DNA from: Boseongicola sp.
Lineage (GTDB): Bacteria > Pseudomonadota > Alphaproteobacteria > Rhodobacterales > Rhodobacteraceae
Length of the DNA: 64,000 nucleotides
Direction: 5' to 3'
Assembly: GCA_014075275.1 (NCBI GenBank)
Contig: CP046179.1
Span: forward strand, 3,481,932 to 3,545,931
Positions 17,272-27,474 of this stretch are shown one piece after another (the first letter of the stretch is position 1; every line of letters starts with the position of its first letter). The notes below the pieces were generated by a model. It was not told the origin of the DNA, made no database searches, and worked only from the letters and a program-made list of their open reading frames with translations. The position numbers and the translations under genes are program-made.

Positions 17272-19674
17272 GCTTTGCGATTGCATCGCGGATTGCGCGG
17301 CGCGAGCTGCGTGGTGGGCTGAAAGGCTTTCGTGTGTTTCTTGCCTGTCTGGCACTGGGTGTGGCAGCGATTGCTGCTGTGGGCACGGTGCGCGAGAGCA
17401 TCCGGGCCGGGCTGGACCGCGAAGGTGCGGTGATCCTGGGGGGCGATGCGGCGCTGGAACTGACCTATCGGTTTGCCGAAGCTGAAGAGCGTATCTGGAT
17501 CGATGAAGTTGCTATGGAAGTTTCCGAGATTGTCGATTTCCGGTCGATGGCGGTGTTTGGCGCGGGCGAGGGGGCAGAGCGTGGGTTGACGCAAGTGAAG
17601 GGTGTCGATGATGCCTATCCCTTGTATGGCGCGGTGTCGTTGGAGCCTGAGATGGCGTTGGATAATGCTCTGTCTGTACAGGATGGCGTGCCCGGAGCGG
17701 TGATGGACCCGGTGCTGATCGCTCGGTTGGGTATCGTCGTTGGCGAACAGTTTCAGATGGGCGCGCAGGCGTTTGAGTTGCGGGCGGCATTGTTGCGGGA
17801 ACCGGACTCGGCGACGGGTGGTTTTGCCTTGGGGCCACGGACTCTTGTTCGGACCGAGGCCTTGGCCGAAAGTGGGCTGATCCAGCCGGGGACATTGTTT
17901 GAAACCGAATACAAGCTGAAGCTGGCAGATGGCGCGGACTTGGATGTGCTGGCGGCGGGGGCTGAGGCCGCGATAACTGGTGCGCGGTGGCGCGATCGCC
18001 GGAATGGCGCGCCGGGGATATCGGAGTTTGTGGACCGGTTGGGGTCATTCCTGGTGTTGGTCGGGCTGGCGGGGCTGGCTGTGGGCGGCGTTGGCGTTTC
18101 GGCGGCGGTGCGGGCGTATCTGGACGAGAAGACCGAGGTGATCGCGGCGCTGAAGACATTGGGAGCCGAGGCGCGGGTGATCTTCCTGACCTACTTCTTG
18201 CAAATCGGCGTGTTGACCGTGTTGAGTATTGCGCTGGGCGTTGGGCTAGGGGCTGTGGTGCCGCTGTTGTTTGCGCCCTTGATCGAGGCGCAATTGCCGG
18301 TGCCAGCAGAGTTTGGATTGCATTTGCGGCCCTTGGGCGAGGCGGCTTTGTATGGCGCACTGGCGGCTTTGGTGTTCACCATCTGGCCCTTGGCGCGGAC
18401 GGAACAGGTGCGGGCGGCGACCTTATTTCGAGATAGCGCTGGCGGGGGACGGGAGTTGCCCCGTGCGCGGTGGATTGGTCTGACGTTGATGTTGCTGACA
18501 GCACTGGTGATGTTGGCGGCCACGTTTTCGGGGTTGGTGAGCCTGACGGTCTGGGCGGCGCTGGGCCTTGGCGGTGCATTTGTTGTGTTGGTCTTGGTCG
18601 CATGGGGCGTGCGCGGGATTGCGTGGCGGCTGGCGGTGACAGTGCTGATGCGAGGGCGGAGCGCTTTGCGGCTGGCCATGGGCTCGGTTGGTGGACCGGG
18701 GGGCGAGGCTTCGTCGGTTATTTTGTCGCTGGGTCTTGGGCTGACGGTATTGGCGGCAGTCGGGCAGATTGATGCGAACCTGCGCGGGGCGATTGCGCGG
18801 GATTTACCGGATGTGGCACCGTCGTTTTTTATGTTGGATATTCAGCCGGGGCAGTTGGACGAGTTTCGGAAGCGGTTGGACGTGAATGGGGCGGTGGCGG
18901 ATGTGCAAACGGCCCCGATGCTGCGCGGGATTATCACCGAGATTAATGGACGACCTGCGGCAGAGGTCGGGGGCGATCACTGGGTTTTGCAGGGGGATCG
19001 TGGCGTGACTTATTCGGCTGAGAAACCGGATGAGGCGGTGGTGACCCATGGGGAATGGTGGCCACACGATTATGCCGGGCCACCGTTGGTGAGTTTCGCG
19101 ACCGAAGAGGCGCTGGAGATGGGGCTGAAGCTGGGCGCTTTGCAGGGGGCTCCGCATACGCATATCGCGACGGTTTATGCGGATGAAGATGAGGAAGGGG
19201 CGATCTTGCGCGAGATCTCGAATGCCTATCCCAATGTGACCGCGATCCGGGTGCGTGATGCCATTGATCGGGTGAGCGGGGTTCTGGCGGGGATTGCGGC
19301 GGCGATTACTTACGGGGCTTTGGCGACATTGGTGACCGGAGGGATCGTGTTAATCGGCGCGGCGGCGGCCGGGGTTCGCGCGCGCACCTATGAAGCGGCG
19401 GTCTTGAAGACGCTGGGCGCGACCCGTGCGACGATCTTGGCGAGTTTTGCTTTGCGGTCGGCGATCTTGGGCGCGGCTGCCGGATTGGTGGCGATTGTGG
19501 CTGGTGGGCTGGGGCGTGATGCGCTTTGTGATGGGCGTGGAGTTTGCCTTTGAGCCCGTGTCGGCGCTGATGATCGTCGTGGGCGGTGTGTTGGCGACCA
19601 CTTTGTCAGGGTTGGCGTTTGCCTGGAGCGCGCTGGCAGCGCGGCCTGCGCAGGTTTTGCGGGCGCGGGAGTAG
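17268..19674 (+). pseudogene. FtsX-family ABC permease, YbbP-like, frameshifted near the C-terminus
   Basis: About 800 residues in the intended frame: an N-terminal membrane segment, a large periplasmic domain, two FtsX membrane domains and a central group of membrane segments, as in E. coli YbbP. The frame is lost at 19506-19508, where GGG seems to hold one G too many. The encoded protein then ends after 761 residues in an unrelated tail, while the other frame supplies the normal last two membrane segments (WGVMRFVMGVEFAFEP onward, to 19674). The partner ATPase is upstream. The product as written would lack its final membrane helices. A sequencing error is a real alternative. Confidence 0.88.
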
Positions 19675-19679
19675 TTTCC

Positions 19680-19722
19680 CTTCCCTTCGGGAAGCGATCC
19701 GCCGGGGTTTTCACCCCCGGAC
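19680..19722 (+). terminator. Two small hairpins after the YbbP-like gene
   Basis: CTTCCC-TTC-GGGAAG (19680-19694) is followed by a C/G-rich stem CCGGGG-TTTTCA-CCCCGG (about 19702-19720). The second part resembles the GGGGGTTTTCACCCCC-type intergenic sequence common in Rhodobacteraceae. It probably ends the ybbAP transcript; the T run is weak. Confidence 0.5.
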
Positions 19723-19855
19723 CCCCAGAGTATTTTCGATCAGAAGAAGTGCAGTTTGGCGGCTGGCTTGCGATGTCGGCGGATATTTGTTTGTGGGGGT
19801 GGACAATTCGCTGTGGTGGGGCATTCTCTTTGGCAGCTTATTTGGGGAGAGAACC

Positions 19856-20674
19856 ATGAAACTGATGACAACGACGGCCTTTGTGATGGCCATGAGCGCG
19901 ACGGCGGCTATGGCCGGTGGGCATTGTGCAGCTGGCAAGACTTTGGACGATGGCGTGTTAACCGTGGCGACCGGTAACCCGGCTTATTTTCCTTGGGTGA
20001 TTGATGATGCGCCGGAATCCAAGCAAGGGTTCGAGGCGGCGGTGGCCTATGCGGTGGCCAATGCCATGGGGTTTGAAGACGGGCAGGTGAACTGGGTTCG
20101 GTCTTCGTTTGATCAGGCGATCCAGCCCGGTGCCAAGGACTTTGATTTCAATATGCAGCAATATTCGATCACAGCGGAACGTGATGAGATTGTTGACTTT
20201 TCGACGCCTTATTACTCGGCTGCTATGGCAGTTGTAACGCGCCAGCCGGTTGTGGATGGCGGGGCGGAGGCGAATTTGGCGTCTTTGAAGGCATTGGCTT
20301 GGGGGGCACATGCCTCGACTACCGCTGTGCCAATGCTGAACGAGATTGTGCAGCCGATGAAGGACCCGCTTCTTTATGGTGACAATGCTGATGTGGTGGA
20401 GGCGATGAAGGCCAATCAGATTGATGCGGCCTTGATGGATTTGCCGACGGCTTTGTTTACGGCGGCGGTCTTGATGGATGACGGGGTTGTTCTGGGGCAG
20501 TTTCCGCCGGAACGGAGCGAAAACCCGGATCAATTCGGGATGCTGATGGAAGAGGGCAACCCTTTGAAGGCTTGCGTGGACGAGGCTTTGGCGGAACTAA
20601 CCGCAAACGGCACGCTGGCGGCGATTGAAGCTCAGTGGCTGTCTGAGACCACAGGTGTGCCGGTCATCGAGTAA
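19856..20674 (+). CDS. Amino-acid ABC transporter, periplasmic binding protein
   Basis: 272 residues. It has an N-terminal signal peptide (MKLMTTTAFVMAMSATAAMA) and a family 3 solute-binding (SBP_bac_3) fold with VATGNPAYFPWV, EIVDFSTPYYSA and the QIDAALMDLPTA region. The start is the ATG at 19856 after a GGGGAGAG site. It opens a three-gene transporter operon (binding protein, permease, ATPase) with no gaps. Only one permease gene is present, so the transporter likely works with a permease homodimer. Lying between the pxpA and pxpBC parts, it could import glutamate-like or 5-oxoproline-like substrates; this is inference only. Confidence 0.92.
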   Translation: MKLMTTTAFVMAMSATAAMAGGHCAAGKTLDDGVLTVATGNPAYFPWVIDDAPESKQGFEAAVAYAVANAMGFEDGQVNWVRSSFDQAIQPGAKDFDFNMQQYSITAERDEIVDFSTPYYSAAMAVVTRQPVVDGGAEANLASLKALAWGAHASTTAVPMLNEIVQPMKDPLLYGDNADVVEAMKANQIDAALMDLPTALFTAAVLMDDGVVLGQFPPERSENPDQFGMLMEEGNPLKACVDEALAELTANGTLAAIEAQWLSETTGVPVIE

Positions 20675-21535
20675 ATGGCCGATGTGACATCCGGGGGCGC
20701 GGGGCAGGGCGCTGCGCCTTCGGGACCAACCCGACGACAGATATACGAGGCTGCGGTTCGGCGACGCTCGAACATGATCGCGGCGGGTTCGACCCTTGCG
20801 GTTTTGCTGGCGATAGTCGTGCTGGTGCCATTGGCGCCGGGGTGGGAGGGCGTGAAGAAAAGCTTCTTCAATGCCGAGGTTTTCGCCAAGACCTTTCCGG
20901 GGCTGCTGAATGCCTTCCTGCTGGATGTCGCGATTTTTGCCTGGTCTGCGCCGTTGATCTTCATTCTTGGGCTGGCCGTGGCGCTGTGTCGGGATGCGCA
21001 GTCGCCTGCTTTGTATCCATTGCGCTTGTTCGGCATTCTTTACACCGATATCTTTCGCGGCGTGCCGGTCATTCTGGTGATCTATCTGATCGGGTTCGGC
21101 GTGCCGGGGCTGGGGCTGCCGAGGCCCTGGAACTCGCCCTATATCTGGGGGACCGTGGCGCTGGTCTTGACCTACGCGGCCTATGTGGCCGAGGTGTTCC
21201 GTTCGGGGATTGAGAGCATCCATCAAAGCCAGCGGTCAGCGGCGGCGTCTTTAGGGTTGAGCCATGCGGATGCCATGCGGTTTGTGATCCTGCCGCAAGC
21301 GGTGCGTCGCGTGGTGCCGGCGAATATGAACCTGTTCATTGCGCTGCAAAAGGATGTGGCGTTGCTGAGTTTCATCGGGCCAGTGGAGATCTTTCGTCAG
21401 GCGGGGGTCTATAAATCGCTGATGGCGAATTTCACGCCCTATGTCGGGGCTGCACTGATCTTTTTGGCGCTGACCATACCGGCGACGCGCTATGCGGATT
21501 ATCTGATGCAAAAACAACGACGTGCGCGAAGCTGA
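20675..21535 (+). CDS. Amino-acid ABC transporter permease (HisM/GlnP type)
   Basis: 286 residues with a basic N-terminus, membrane segments (first about 32-50) and the EAA-type loop ([25 protein letters not shown]) that docks the ATPase. The ATG directly follows the stop of the binding-protein gene, and the stop overlaps the ATPase start. It forms the inner-membrane channel of the importer. Confidence 0.94.
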   Translation: MADVTSGGAGQGAAPSGPTRRQIYEAAVRRRSNMIAAGSTLAVLLAIVVLVPLAPGWEGVKKSFFNAEVFAKTFPGLLNAFLLDVAIFAWSAPLIFILGLAVALCRDAQSPALYPLRLFGILYTDIFRGVPVILVIYLIGFGVPGLGLPRPWNSPYIWGTVALVLTYAAYVAEVFRSGIESIHQSQRSAAASLGLSHADAMRFVILPQAVRRVVPANMNLFIALQKDVALLSFIGPVEIFRQAGVYKSLMANFTPYVGAALIFLALTIPATRYADYLMQKQRRARS

Positions 21536-22272
21536 TGGCGGTTCTGGAATTGCAGGGGGTCACCAAGAGTTTCGGTGACAATGCGGTTTGCCGGGGCATT
21601 GATCTGACCATTGGGAATGGGCAGATGGTCTGCCTGATCGGAGCTTCCGGGTCGGGAAAGTCGACGCTTTTGAGGTGCATGAACCTGCTTGAGCCGGTGG
21701 ATGACGGCATCATTCTGCTGGACGGTCAGGACATTTCGGAGCCCGGATTGGACCCGCAGCCTATACGCCAGCGGATCGGAATTGTGTTTCAGAGCTTTAA
21801 CCTGTTTCCCCATATGACGGCCGTGGAAAACGTGATGCTGGCACCGCGCCGTATTCGCGGGAAAACCCGCGATGAGTTGCTGCCAGAGGTGACGTCGTTG
21901 TTCGAGCGTTTCGGACTGGCGGATCGGATGGGGCATTACCCGGATCAATTGTCGGGCGGGCAGCAGCAACGGGTGGCGATTGTGCGGGCTTTGGCGATGA
22001 AGCCCGAGATCATGTTGTTTGATGAGATCACTTCGGCTTTGGACCCTGAATTGGTGGGCGAGGTGTTGGACGTTTTGCGCCAGTTGCGTAGCGAGGGGAT
22101 GACCATGGTTCTGGCGACCCATGAGATGGGATTTGCGCGCGAGTTGGCGGATAAGGTTTGTTTTCTGGAAAAAGGCGTCATCCTTGAAGAGGGACCGCCA
22201 GAGGTTTTGTTTTCCGAGCCGAAACACGCCCGGACGCGGGAGTTTCTGGGCCGGGTTCTGGAGCGCAGTTAG
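21535..22272 (+). CDS. Amino-acid ABC transporter ATP-binding protein (GlnQ type)
   Basis: 245 residues with Walker [12 protein letters not shown]-loop [11 protein letters not shown], signature [16 protein letters not shown], Walker [15 protein letters not shown] and H-loop ATHEM. This is the polar amino-acid uptake branch. The start overlaps the permease stop (TGATG). The stop overlaps the convergent pxpC stop by 4 bases, so the two operons meet tail to tail. Confidence 0.95.
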   Translation: MAVLELQGVTKSFGDNAVCRGIDLTIGNGQMVCLIGASGSGKSTLLRCMNLLEPVDDGIILLDGQDISEPGLDPQPIRQRIGIVFQSFNLFPHMTAVENVMLAPRRIRGKTRDELLPEVTSLFERFGLADRMGHYPDQLSGGQQQRVAIVRALAMKPEIMLFDEITSALDPELVGEVLDVLRQLRSEGMTMVLATHEMGFARELADKVCFLEKGVILEEGPPEVLFSEPKHARTREFLGRVLERS

Positions 22273-23270
22273 TCTTCGACGGGACGCGATATCAATTCAT
22301 AGCTGAGAAGATCGCCCATCTCGTGCGGGTCACGGATTAGGGGGGTGCATGCTTTGGCGAATGCGGCGCGTCGTGCGTCGTCAGATTGCCAGGCGGCTTC
22401 GGCCTGTTCGAGCGAAACAAAGCGAAAGGTCAGCTTTGTGCCGGGTTGGGCCTGGGCGATGCGGGGCAGGTCGGCGGGTAGGACAGTTCCAATGCGGGGG
22501 TAGCCACCCATGGTCTGGCAGTCGGCCATCAGCACGTAGGGCGTGCCATCGCCGGTCATCTGGATATCGCCCGCTGCGATGAAGTCGGACGTAAGCGTGA
22601 GTTGGCCGCCGGTTGAAAACGGCTCTCTGGTTTGGTCAAGGCGCACGCCCTGACGGTTGCCACGGGGGCTGCGGGTGAAGATGGTCTCTTCGAAGCGCCT
22701 GCGGGTTTCTTCTGGAAACAGAGCGGTTTGCGGGCCGTTCATGATGCGGATTGCATCGTTTTTGGGTTTTGGAAGGGTTAGGCGCTGGCGCGGGGCGTCG
22801 GGGGTTGGATCATCCGGGGCTGTTAGTATGTCGCCAGCTTGGCAGAGCGCGCCCAAGCCCGCAATGCCATGATACCCGCGTCCGCCGAGCGCTTCTTGTG
22901 CTGTAAAACCGCCTGCGATGTGGAGGTAACCAAAGACACCACTGATTGCAGCGCCGATCTGGAGGGTATCGCCGGGGTGGATGGCAAAGGTAGTGTTTGG
23001 TTCAATCGCTTCGCTGTTCAGAGTTGCGCGCATGGTCGCGCCGGTGAGGGCGATGCGGGTGGTGGATAGGGCACGGAATTTACCTCCGAAACCTGCCATT
23101 TCGAGGGCAGGGGCCTCGGGTGGGTTTTGCAGCAGGGTTTGACCGTGAAGAAGTGCATCACGGTCGGCCGCTCCGCCGGGGGAAAGACCAATGCCGATGT
23201 GGCCAGGGCGACCCTGGTCTTGCAATGAAAGCCCGGGACCGGCTTCGAGAATATCTAAGCGGACGGTCAT
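22269..23270 (-). CDS. pxpC: 5-oxoprolinase subunit C (biotin-dependent carboxylase-like family)
   Basis: 333 residues from the ATG at 23270. It shows the KipA/PxpC (AHS2) signatures [33 protein letters not shown] near the start and [18 protein letters not shown] near the end. It overlaps pxpB by 4 bases (ATGA). A 450-residue frame is open further upstream, but that part is the pxpB gene read in another frame. With PxpA and PxpB it forms the ATP-dependent 5-oxoprolinase of bacteria. A urea-amidolyase (allophanate) role is the known alternative for AHS2 proteins but is less likely with pxpA present. Confidence 0.94.
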   Translation of the reverse strand: MTVRLDILEAGPGLSLQDQGRPGHIGIGLSPGGAADRDALLHGQTLLQNPPEAPALEMAGFGGKFRALSTTRIALTGATMRATLNSEAIEPNTTFAIHPGDTLQIGAAISGVFGYLHIAGGFTAQEALGGRGYHGIAGLGALCQAGDILTAPDDPTPDAPRQRLTLPKPKNDAIRIMNGPQTALFPEETRRRFEETIFTRSPRGNRQGVRLDQTREPFSTGGQLTLTSDFIAAGDIQMTGDGTPYVLMADCQTMGGYPRIGTVLPADLPRIAQAQPGTKLTFRFVSLEQAEAAWQSDDARRAAFAKACTPLIRDPHEMGDLLSYELISRPVED

Positions 23271-24016
23271 GGCAGTGGTGTGAAGGTTGCGCCGCCGAGG
23301 CCGTCGGGGCTTTGGGCAAGGGTGTCGAAGGCGCTTGCCTTGATCGGGGTGAATGTGACTTCGTCGCCAGCCGTGAAGGCGATTGGATTTTCGCGGACTG
23401 CGTCGAAGCATTTGAACGGTGTTTGCCCGATTTGTCGCCAACCAGTCGGGGCGGCGTTGGCGAAGGGGATGATCTGACGGACCGCGACGACGATGGCCCC
23501 TTGCGGGACCTGGGCGGTGACATCGGCGCGCCGGGGAATGTTCCAATGATCGTCCAAAAGGCCAAGATAGGGTTGGCCGGGCGCGAACCCCAGAGCGAGG
23601 ACACGGGTTTGGGCGGCACAAATCTGGTCGATGGCTTGATCAGGTGAGATGTTGGCCAGCGCGGCTGTTTCATCCAGTTCAGGGCCGTGAGAACCGCCAA
23701 AGACAACGGGCAGGGTCCAGAGCTTGCGTCCCCTTGGCAGGGGGGCCTTTGTCCAGTCCTGCTGGTCAAGAAGATCACGCAGATGTCCGGATAGGGCTTT
23801 TCGGGTCAAGCTGTCGGGCTGAAAGCGGATCATGACCGACGTGAGTGAAGAGGCCAGTTCGCATACGCCATTGATCGCGCGCGCTTCGACCGCGCCCCGA
23901 AAAGCCAGTGCCGCGCGGTTTGCGCTGTCGCTGAGAGCTTCGCCGAAACGCACGAGGATGCCATCGGGTCCGAGCGGCAGGACCTGGGGATCTGTCATTT
24001 TCGTCTTGATACTCAT
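23267..24016 (-). CDS. pxpB: 5-oxoprolinase subunit B (AHS1/KipI family)
   Basis: About 249 residues from the ATG at 24016; other starts at 23998 or 24061 are possible because no ribosome site is clear. The AHS1 signatures are VLPLGPDGILVRFGEAL at the start, and LPVVFGGSHGPELDETA, VLALGFAPGQPYLGLLD and GGWRQIGQTP-like GWRQIGQTPFKCFD later. It works with PxpC, whose gene overlaps it. The gene begins the minus-strand pair just downstream of a tRNA-Met gene on the other strand. Confidence 0.93.
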   Translation of the reverse strand: MSIKTKMTDPQVLPLGPDGILVRFGEALSDSANRAALAFRGAVEARAINGVCELASSLTSVMIRFQPDSLTRKALSGHLRDLLDQQDWTKAPLPRGRKLWTLPVVFGGSHGPELDETAALANISPDQAIDQICAAQTRVLALGFAPGQPYLGLLDDHWNIPRRADVTAQVPQGAIVVAVRQIIPFANAAPTGWRQIGQTPFKCFDAVRENPIAFTAGDEVTFTPIKASAFDTLAQSPDGLGGATFTPLP

Positions 24017-24132
24017 CGGAGCCAGATTTTCAGAAAGCGGCGGGGAAGGGAAGTTGTTCAAACGAATTGAGAAGGACAGGCGTTTGAGGTCTTGACGGGA
24101 TAGGCCAATCGTTTTACGCAGCCCTCGCTTTT

Positions 24133-24209
24133 GGCGGAGTAGCTCAGGTGGTTAGAGCAGCGGAATCATAATCCGCGTGTCGGGGGTTCAAGTCCCTCCT
24201 CCGCTACCA
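24133..24209 (+). tRNA. tRNA-Met (CAT), elongator type
   Basis: 77 bases including an encoded CCA end. The cloverleaf is clear: acceptor GGCGGAG/CTCCGCT (first pair G-U), D-arm GCTC...GAGC, anticodon arm GCGGA-ATCATAA-TCCGC with anticodon CAT, and T-arm GGGGGTTCAAGTCCCTC. The first pair and the overall sequence fit the elongator tRNA-Met of alphaproteobacteria rather than initiator tRNA. A tRNA-Ile(CAT) modified to lysidine is a less likely alternative. No integrase gene or att repeat is seen next to it. Confidence 0.95.
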
Positions 24210-24282
24210 AAACACTCACTCAGTTCAGGTCTGCATTCGTTCCAGTAAACCTGACGACGGACAAGCCGCCTAACGATTGTGG

Positions 24283-25335
24283 CTATTCTCCATCTGAACG
24301 TTGCAACATGCCGAAAAGGTCGCGCGGATCATCTGGGTCGGCAAGCATGTCGAGGTGGATAAAGAACTCGGTATCTTGAATGGCGCTGTGGATATAGCGC
24401 AAGGCAGAGAAGTCTTCGATGGCAAAACCAACGCTATCGAATAGCGTTATCTGCTTATCGTTACTGCGCCCAGATGCGTGACCCGCAATGACTTTCCAAA
24501 TCTTAGTAATCGGGTGAGTGCGATCAAGTTGTTGGATTTCACCCACCACCCAAGTCTGATCCGGATATTCCACGAAAATATCCGATCTTAGAAGAATGTC
24601 GCGGTGCAGTTCAGTTTTACCAGGGCAGTCACCACCGATTGCATTAATATGAACCCCTTCGCCAATCATGTTGTCCGTCAAGATGGTGGCATTTTGTTTG
24701 TCTGCAGTGCAGGTCGTGATGACTTCTGCACCTTCCATGCTGTCTTCTCCGGTTCTGCAGCTCACAACATTCAACCCCAGACCCGAAAGATTTCGTGCGG
24801 CCTTATCCGTTGCTGCCGGTTCTACATCGTAGAGCCGCACGGTTTCGATGCCGCAAATCGCCTTAAAGGCCAAACATTGGAACTCGGACTGTGCTCCATT
24901 GCCGATCATTGCCATTGTCTTGGCATCTTTAGGAGCCAGATGTCGTGCGACCATTGCAGAAGTTGCGGCCGTGCGTAGGGCAGTTAGTAGCGTCATTTCA
25001 GATAGGAGTTTCGGGTATCCTGTGTCCACGTCTGCAAGCAATCCAAAAGCGGTAACTGTTTGCAGCCCGTCTTTGGTATTCTTGGGATGACCATTGACGT
25101 ATTTAAAACCGTACATCTCGCCATCCGAGGTAGGCATCAACTCGATGACACCAACATCTGAATGGCTGGCAACACGTGGAGTTTTGTCGAACTGTTCCCA
25201 GCGTCTAAAATCGCTTTCGATTTCATCGGCCAGGGCCCGCAGGACATTCTCGATTCCGAGATGGTGGACAAGCGCCATCATGTGTTCGACCGAGACAAAG
25301 GGGACATAAGCAAGTTTGGAAGGTAACGGAGGCAT
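24283..25335 (-). CDS. ocd: Ornithine cyclodeaminase
   Basis: 350 residues, normal length. It is a mu-crystallin/OCD family protein: EMTLLTALRTAATSAMVARHLA with the substrate-binding Arg, the NAD-binding AMIGNGAQSEFQCLAF, and GVHINAIGGDCPGKTEL with the Asp used in catalysis. It converts L-ornithine to L-proline and ammonia. It lies 9 bases downstream of arginase in the same operon, so arginine would pass through ornithine to proline. Confidence 0.94.
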   Translation of the reverse strand: MPPLPSKLAYVPFVSVEHMMALVHHLGIENVLRALADEIESDFRRWEQFDKTPRVASHSDVGVIELMPTSDGEMYGFKYVNGHPKNTKDGLQTVTAFGLLADVDTGYPKLLSEMTLLTALRTAATSAMVARHLAPKDAKTMAMIGNGAQSEFQCLAFKAICGIETVRLYDVEPAATDKAARNLSGLGLNVVSCRTGEDSMEGAEVITTCTADKQNATILTDNMIGEGVHINAIGGDCPGKTELHRDILLRSDIFVEYPDQTWVVGEIQQLDRTHPITKIWKVIAGHASGRSNDKQITLFDSVGFAIEDFSALRYIHSAIQDTEFFIHLDMLADPDDPRDLFGMLQRSDGE

Positions 25336-25344
25336 AGTCGTTCC

Positions 25345-26274
25345 TCAGTAGCTGGAGGTGAAACGGTCAAGCACCCGGCGGCCAAAGAGGCTGGCTGTCA
25401 AATCAACCATCAACCGTGCAGTGCGCCCGCGCTCGTCAAGAAACGGGTTAAGCTCAACCAGATCCAGGGATGTGAGAAGCCCACTGTCATGTAGCATCTC
25501 CATAATCAGGTGCGCTTCACGGAAAGTAGCGCCACCTGGAACAGTCGTGCCGACGGCCGGGGCAATATCGGGTTCGATGAAATCGACATCAAGACTTACA
25601 TGGAGCAGCCCATTGTTCTCTCGGATATCATCAAGAAAAGGGTTTAGAAGGCGGGCGATACCAGATTCATCAATCGCACGCATATCGTAAGCTCTTGCGC
25701 GAGATCCCTGAAGCATCTCGCGTTCTTTTCCATCAACCGAACGCAAACCGATTATACAGAGGTTGTTTGGATCAAGCGTGGCTGGCAAAGGCTTGCCCAA
25801 TAAATCGGGAAATTCTGATGACCCGCAGGCGTAGGCCAATGGCATCCCATGGATGTTTCCGCTTGGCGAACTGCTTGGCGTGTTAAAATCGGCGTGAGCG
25901 TCCAGCCAAAGGACATACTGGGGACGGCCCATTTCCGCCGCGGCCGCGACATGGCCGGTTACCGTTCCAAGGCTAAGAGCGTGATCGCCGCCCATGTAAA
26001 TGGGGACGGCGTTGGCCTTGGCCAGACTGAAGGCCTCGGCATGAAGCGAACGGGTCCATCCCGCGACCTGAGGCAGTAATTTTAGATGACTGTGCTTGGT
26101 CGGGATGTCGCTGATCGAGGCGGGTTGGGCATCGCCTAGGTCCGTCACCTCGTACCCAAGGTTTGAAAGTTCATCACCCAGTCCGGCAGTGCGATAGGCG
26201 GCTGGACCCATAACACAGCCACGACGACCGGCACCTTCCTCCATCGGAACGCCAAGGAGATGTATCTTATTCAT
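25345..26274 (-). CDS. rocF: Arginase
   Basis: 309 residues. Binuclear manganese motifs are complete: GGDHALSLG (His98), WLDAHADFN (Asp125, His127, Asp129) and SLDVDFIEPD (two Asp). SSSPSGNIHGMPLAY matches the substrate loop of true arginases rather than agmatinase. It hydrolyses L-arginine to ornithine and urea in the cytosol. It is followed by ornithine cyclodeaminase and preceded by a possible small ORF that overlaps its start by 8 bases. Confidence 0.95.
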   Translation of the reverse strand: MNKIHLLGVPMEEGAGRRGCVMGPAAYRTAGLGDELSNLGYEVTDLGDAQPASISDIPTKHSHLKLLPQVAGWTRSLHAEAFSLAKANAVPIYMGGDHALSLGTVTGHVAAAAEMGRPQYVLWLDAHADFNTPSSSPSGNIHGMPLAYACGSSEFPDLLGKPLPATLDPNNLCIIGLRSVDGKEREMLQGSRARAYDMRAIDESGIARLLNPFLDDIRENNGLLHVSLDVDFIEPDIAPAVGTTVPGGATFREAHLIMEMLHDSGLLTSLDLVELNPFLDERGRTARLMVDLTASLFGRRVLDRFTSSY

Positions 26275-26422
26275 GCTGCGCCTCGATTGATGTGATTTCA
26301 GGACGTTTAAACAGGTGAAGGGCTGCGATCACATTTCGTGCATACTTGCCGGAATTCTCAGAACTTATGAGCTTTTGCATCAGAGGTAGAAGCAAATTTC
26401 GCGGAAGCGGGCTAGCAATCAT
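26267..26422 (-). CDS. Possible small ORF coupled to arginase
   Basis: 51 residues (MIASPLPRNLLLPLMQ... ending EAQHE). It fills the gap between the M29-like gene and arginase, overlapping the end of neither the upstream stop nor its ribosome site, and its stop overlaps the arginase start. It may be a translated leader that couples arginase translation, or chance. There is no family match and only a weak ribosome site. Confidence 0.3.
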   Translation of the reverse strand: MIASPLPRNLLLPLMQKLISSENSGKYARNVIAALHLFKRPEITSIEAQHE

Positions 26423-26430
26423 GCAGATCT

Positions 26431-27474
26431 TCAAGACGAAACGGACCGCAAGACTGCAGCATCTGCCTTGATGGCATCCCAAACGACTTCGCCTTCATCG
26501 AATATCTGCACATCGTCGAACCAGATGGACACTTTGGCGACAACACTGTCAAAATGCGAGCTTGCCGGTTGGCCGTCTGGTGGCATGTCCATCGGAGAAG
26601 TGTGTCCAAACCCAAAATCAACACCGCCCCAAATGCGCTCGTCTTCCACGATCTCGTTGCTAATTTCGTGGATATTTGGGCTTAGGCCAACCATCATGTG
26701 ACTGATTTTGTACATGTTTTCTTCATTGAAGGCATCAACATGAGCTTTGACCGGCTGCGCTTCCGTGCCGACAAACTCAACGATACTGCCGTCCCTCATA
26801 ATGAATTCGCACTGGCTGTTCTGAGTGAGTTGCGCATGCATGATGGCGTCAAAGACAATGCGTCCAGACATTGAGCCACTTTTGGGGACAAGATTGAGAT
26901 AACCAGGAGCGGTGCCAAATTTTTTCGCCGAATAATCGCCGCTGTCGAAATCGATCAAATTGTTAGGGTCAGTGTCAAAGGATACATCAGTGCCCCGGGC
27001 GTTCGTGACGCGAACACGTGATGTTTGGGTGGCTAGTTCGGCAAGTCGTTTCAGGATTTTTTCCATGAGAGAGACATCAAAGTGGCAGAAGACCCTCTCA
27101 AGGCTTTCGGACGTTGACGGGCCGAACACATTGTAGCGAATTTTTGTATTCTCTTTCAGGACGTTTTCCCAAACCGGAGAGTAAAGAAGCGGGTTTTCGC
27201 CAAAATCCAGCCAAACATCGACGTGTTTCAATGCAGCCTCTAAAGCGGCGGTGGGCCAATCCGCCATACCCGCTGCACCAAACTGTCGCGCCTCTCGGTA
27301 TTGCAAAACAAGAGGTTTGGCATCCACATCTGCGCACGCGTCGAACATCGCTTGAATGATTGCCGGTTCATATTTCTCGTTAGTGCCAATTGCGACAACG
27401 TCGCCGGCCTTTATGCCATACAGGTCCTTTATCAAACGATCGGCAACGATCTTGTTCAGCGCAGGGTTCGTCAT
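26431..27474 (-). CDS. M29-like aminopeptidase / DHP-dioxygenase-fold metalloenzyme
   Basis: 347 residues from the ATG at 27474, overlapping the upstream dipeptidase stop (ATGA). The upstream extension of the frame is that dipeptidase read in another frame. Motifs fitting the leucyl aminopeptidase T (M29) fold are MRDGSIVEFVGTEA, HEISNEI and FGFGHTSPMD followed by SHFDSV, which hold the acidic and His metal ligands. The same fold includes 2,5-dihydroxypyridine dioxygenase (NicX), so a peptidase role is not certain. The operon context (dipeptidase, arginase, ornithine cyclodeaminase) favours amino-acid or peptide breakdown. Confidence 0.75.
   Translation of the reverse strand: MTNPALNKIVADRLIKDLYGIKAGDVVAIGTNEKYEPAIIQAMFDACADVDAKPLVLQYREARQFGAAGMADWPTAALEAALKHVDVWLDFGENPLLYSPVWENVLKENTKIRYNVFGPSTSESLERVFCHFDVSLMEKILKRLAELATQTSRVRVTNARGTDVSFDTDPNNLIDFDSGDYSAKKFGTAPGYLNLVPKSGSMSGRIVFDAIMHAQLTQNSQCEFIMRDGSIVEFVGTEAQPVKAHVDAFNEENMYKISHMMVGLSPNIHEISNEIVEDERIWGGVDFGFGHTSPMDMPPDGQPASSHFDSVVAKVSIWFDDVQIFDEGEVVWDAIKADAAVLRSVSS

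Noticed and set aside
22269-23621. A 450-codon version of pxpC
   Set aside because: The first 117 codons are pxpB read in another frame with Arg/Pro-rich nonsense; the conserved protein starts at 23270.
24133-24283. tRNA-Met as an island attachment site
   Set aside because: No integrase gene and no repeat of the tRNA 3' end were seen in the window.
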